Source: JACDDK01 sp038198445
GTDB taxonomy: Bacteria; Actinomycetota; Rubrobacteria; Rubrobacterales; Rubrobacteraceae
Length of the DNA stretch: 7,665 nt
NCBI GenBank assembly: GCA_038198445.1
Contig: JBBPZZ010000094.1
Location: forward strand, 1-7,665
Direction of reading: 5' to 3'
Below, one piece after another: positions 5,383 to 7,665 of the stretch. The position numbers and the translations under genes are program-made. How positions within the stretch are numbered: the stretch's first letter is position 1; each line of letters begins with the position of its first letter. The notes beneath the pieces were generated by a model. That model was given only the letters and a program-made list of their open reading frames with translations, ran no database searches and was not told the origin of the DNA.

Positions 5383-6948
5383 ATGGCTGAAGGCCAGTAC
5401 TTGATGGGCATAGATTTCGGGACCGGCGGGGTGAGGGTTGGTATCTTCGACCGGGAAGGTACCCCGGTCGTCTTCCACGCCGTAGAGTTCGACACGAACT
5501 ACCCGCGCTCGGGCTGGGCGGAGCAGGACCCCGAGGTGTGGTGGTCGTCGCTGGTGGAGGCGACGAACAAGGCTCTACAGGAGGGTGACGTCTCCCCGGA
5601 AGATATAGCTGGTATCTCCACCGACGCCACGGCCTCTACCCTGGTCGCGATGAACGACAAAGACGAGCACATGCGGCCCGCGATCCTGTGGATGGACGTG
5701 CGCGCCTCTGACCAGGCCAAGAAACTGGAGGATACCCACGACACCGCCCTGAAGTATGCCGGATACGGGGCTGTCTCCGCCGAGTGGGGGCTCCCGAAAG
5801 CCCTCTGGCTAAAGGAGAAGGAGCCGGATACCTACAGTAACGCGAAGCACCTGTGCGATTGCAACGACTGGCTGGTGAACCGCCTCACCGGCGAGTGGAA
5901 GTCGTCCGTCAACATCGCCAGCGCGAAGTACTTCTACGACCGCGACGAGGGCGGCTGGCCGGAGAGCCTCCTGGAGGCTATAGGCTTCGAAGACTTCCTG
6001 GACAAGTTCCCGCCGGACGTGCTGAACCTGGGCGAGGTCGTCGGGGGTCTCCGCAAGGAAGCGGCCGAGGAGCTGGGCCTTAAGGAAGGCACGCCCGTGG
6101 CGCAGGGCGCGATAGACGCCTACGCCGGCGCTCTGGGGCTCGGGGTGGTGGACCCCGGCAAGATGGCGCTCATTACGGGCTCCTCGCACGTCATGATCGG
6201 CCAGGCTTCACAGCCCACCCACGGGCAGGGGTTCTGGGGCTCCTACACGGACGCCATGATTCCGGGACAGTACACCATCGAGGCCGGGCAGGTCTCCACG
6301 GGCTCCGTCGTGGCGTGGTTCAAGAACAACTTCGCGGCTGAAGCGGCGGCGGAGGCCAAAAAGCGCGGCGTGGACACCTACGACATCCTGACCGAGATGG
6401 CCGAGAAAGTGCCGATCGGCTCGGATGGTTTGATCTTTATCGACTACTTCCAGGGCAACCGATCGCCCCACACCGACCCGCTCGTGCGCGGTATGATCTG
6501 GGGACTCTCGCTCGGTCACACACCCGGACACGTCTTCCGCTCCATCATCGAGGGCATCTGCTTCGGCACCGAGAGCATCTTCCGGGCCATGCGCGGACAC
6601 CAGTTCGAGCCGAAGCTGAACGTCGTCTCCGGCGGTCCAACCAAGAGCGAGCTGTGGATGCAGATGCACGCTGACGTCTCCAACGTGCCGATCGCGTTCA
6701 CGAAGGTGAGCGAAGGTCCGGTACTGGGGGCGGCCATGCTGGCTTCCGTGGGAGCCGGGATCTACCCGGATATCCAGGCCGCCGCCGAGAACATGGTCCA
6801 CACCGAGAGCACCATCGAGCCGAATCAGGAGGCGCACGAGGCGTACAAGTTCTATCTGGAGCGCTACATCGAGACCTACCCGGAGATGAAGGACTCGATG
6901 CACAAGATGTCGCAGCACGAAGCGGCCCAGAGCAAGAGCACCGCGTAA
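5383..6948 (+). CDS. FGGY-family carbohydrate kinase (pentulose or polyol kinase, substrate unknown)
   Basis: ATP-dependent phosphorylation of a sugar or polyol in the cytosol. It has 521 residues, the normal FGGY length, with two actin-like ATPase domains. The N-terminal domain begins GIDFGTGGVRVGIFD (phosphate loop 1, residues 9-23), followed by ILWMDVRA (101-108) and GAIDAYAG with probable catalytic base Asp245. The C-terminal domain has LITGSSH (263-269), SGGPTKSELWMQMHAD (416-431) and GPVLGAAMLA (445-454). The phosphate-loop and VSAEWGLPKALWLKE (131-145) segments look more like ribulose/ribitol-type kinases than glycerol kinase (which has GTTSSR) or xylulokinase, but I cannot name the substrate. 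Transketolase, transaldolase and Pgi lie upstream and a polyol-phosphate-type dehydrogenase downstream, which fits a pentulose, pentitol or tetritol entering the pentose phosphate pathway. The structured 207-nt leader suggests separate regulation from pgi. Family call is firm; specificity is open. Confidence 0.9.
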   Translation: MAEGQYLMGIDFGTGGVRVGIFDREGTPVVFHAVEFDTNYPRSGWAEQDPEVWWSSLVEATNKALQEGDVSPEDIAGISTDATASTLVAMNDKDEHMRPAILWMDVRASDQAKKLEDTHDTALKYAGYGAVSAEWGLPKALWLKEKEPDTYSNAKHLCDCNDWLVNRLTGEWKSSVNIASAKYFYDRDEGGWPESLLEAIGFEDFLDKFPPDVLNLGEVVGGLRKEAAEELGLKEGTPVAQGAIDAYAGALGLGVVDPGKMALITGSSHVMIGQASQPTHGQGFWGSYTDAMIPGQYTIEAGQVSTGSVVAWFKNNFAAEAAAEAKKRGVDTYDILTEMAEKVPIGSDGLIFIDYFQGNRSPHTDPLVRGMIWGLSLGHTPGHVFRSIIEGICFGTESIFRAMRGHQFEPKLNVVSGGPTKSELWMQMHADVSNVPIAFTKVSEGPVLGAAMLASVGAGIYPDIQAAAENMVHTESTIEPNQEAHEAYKFYLERYIETYPEMKDSMHKMSQHEAAQSKSTA

Positions 6949-6961
6949 GCCCAGGCTAGCA

Positions 6962-6992
6962 CGGCAGGGGCCGCGCGACACGGCTCCTGCCG
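6962..6992 (+). terminator. Strong GC hairpin between kinase and dehydrogenase genes
   Basis: Bases 6962-6973 (CGGCAGGGGCCG) pair with 6981-6992 (CGGCTCCTGCCG) as 12 pairs, one of them G-U (6969/6985), around a 7-nt loop CGCGACA. It starts 14 nt after the kinase stop. The following bases (ACCCTGTCCC) are not a U run, so it may end only part of the transcripts or protect the upstream message from 3' decay, setting different levels for the kinase and dehydrogenase. Confidence 0.5.
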
Positions 6993-7013
6993 ACCCTGTC
7001 CCACCGCTAAAGA

Positions 7014-7018
7014 AGGAG
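7014..7018 (+). promoter_or_regulatory. Ribosome binding site of the GpsA-like gene
   Basis: AGGAG within AGAAGGAGAA (7011-7020) lies 6 nt before ATG 7025. It is a strong, well-spaced site and sets the start of the dehydrogenase, whose glycine-rich nucleotide-binding loop begins seven residues later, as expected for the family. Confidence 0.8.
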
Positions 7019-7024
7019 AACGAA

Positions 7025-7665
7025 ATGACAACAGTAGCAGTTTTGGGATCAGGGATAATGGCGACGGCGCTATCCTGGCCGCTGACGGATAACGGCCACG
7101 AGGTGCGCCTCGTCGGCACCCATCTCGATCGGGAGATCATCGACAGCATCAAGGAGAGTGGCGTTCATCCGAACCTTGACCTGAAAGTGCCGGATGGCGT
7201 GCGCGCCTACCAGCTAGAGGAGGCCGAGGAGGCTTTCGAGGGCGCCGAGATCATAATGAGCGGTGTCAACTCTTTCGGGGTGCGCTGGGCGAGCGAGCAG
7301 TTCGCGTCGCTCCTGAAGCCGGGCGTGATGGTCATAGCCGTGACCAAGGGCATGGAGGCCGACGACGAGGGCAACCTGCGGATACTGCCCGAGGTCCTGG
7401 CCGAACAGGTCCCTGACGACGTGAGGGAGCAGGTCTCCTGGTCGGCCATCACCGGCCCGGCCATAGCCGGCGAAGTTGCCGTGCGTCACGACACCTGCGT
7501 GGTCTTCACCGGCGAGGACGCGGAGGTGCTTGAGAAGCTGGCCGCGACGTTCCGCACGGACTACTACCACGTATGGACCTCGACGGACTTCATCGGCGCC
7601 GAGGTGTGCGCGGCGACAAAGAACTGCTACGCCTTCGGGGGCGGTTTCATGGAAGGCTTGCTGGA
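7025..7665 (+). CDS. GpsA-like NAD(P)-dependent glycerol-3-phosphate dehydrogenase family protein, 3'-truncated
   Basis: Oxidoreductase of the GpsA family, which interconverts dihydroxyacetone phosphate and sn-glycerol 3-phosphate with NAD(P)H in the cytosol. The frame runs from ATG 7025 to the right edge with no stop: 213 complete residues, about two-thirds of the usual 320-340. A Rossmann loop GSGIMATAL (8-16) replaces the usual GxGxWGTAL. It is followed by SGVNSFGVR (79-87), AVTKGM (105-110, Lys108), ITGPAIAGE (142-150, the counterpart of SGPSFAxE) and AATKNCYAF (196-204), where Lys199 matches the catalytic lysine of the usual LKN motif. The substitutions in the first and fourth motifs make it a divergent member. 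It follows an FGGY kinase by 76 nt, so it may oxidise the phosphorylated product of that kinase rather than make phospholipid precursor. Membership is confident; the substrate, and use of the name gpsA, is not. Confidence 0.85.
   Translation, partial: MTTVAVLGSGIMATALSWPLTDNGHEVRLVGTHLDREIIDSIKESGVHPNLDLKVPDGVRAYQLEEAEEAFEGAEIIMSGVNSFGVRWASEQFASLLKPGVMVIAVTKGMEADDEGNLRILPEVLAEQVPDDVREQVSWSAITGPAIAGEVAVRHDTCVVFTGEDAEVLEKLAATFRTDYYHVWTSTDFIGAEVCAATKNCYAFGGGFMEGLL

Noticed and set aside
6208..7152. 314-residue open frame on the minus strand across the kinase and the dehydrogenase start
   Set aside because: It overlaps two identified genes and the intergenic hairpin, has low-complexity composition and no family signature.

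Overview
The window is a GC-rich, single-strand block of central carbohydrate metabolism from a bacterium. It is most likely an actinobacterium, with Rubrobacter or a close relative my best guess. The grounds are high GC with frequent ATA isoleucine codons, a stand-alone actinobacterial-type transaldolase, a phosphoglucose isomerase resembling the isomerase half of bifunctional Tal-Pgi proteins, and markedly acidic proteins. The genus is inferred from memory of such sequences, not proven here.

Layout, all genes on the + strand: (1) the 3' part of a transketolase gene, open at the left edge (1-1467). (2) An 85-nt gap with a strong hairpin and a good ribosome binding site. (3) Transaldolase (1553-2653). 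(4) After 45 nt, a GTG-started HAD phosphatase/beta-phosphoglucomutase-like protein (2699-3487). (5) Overlapping it by one base, a Pgi of the Tal-Pgi type (3487-5175). (6) A 207-nt gap rich in inverted and direct repeats (5176-5382). (7) An FGGY sugar/polyol kinase (5383-6948). (8) A 76-nt gap with a 12-bp GC hairpin. (9) The 5' part of a divergent GpsA-like NAD-dependent dehydrogenase, open at the right edge (7025-7665).

The first four genes form a coherent non-oxidative pentose phosphate set. Transketolase and transaldolase interconvert C3-C7 sugar phosphates, and Pgi links the resulting fructose 6-phosphate to glucose 6-phosphate. The HAD enzyme is translationally coupled to Pgi and probably acts on a hexose phosphate or a by-product. 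The kinase and dehydrogenase that follow look like an entry route in which a polyol or ketose is phosphorylated and then oxidised or reduced, feeding this pathway. Their substrate cannot be read from the sequence. No mobile element, CRISPR array, tRNA or rRNA was seen. The most unusual parts are the unfused tal-HAD-pgi arrangement, the kinase plus GpsA-like pair, and the structured 207-nt leader before the kinase.
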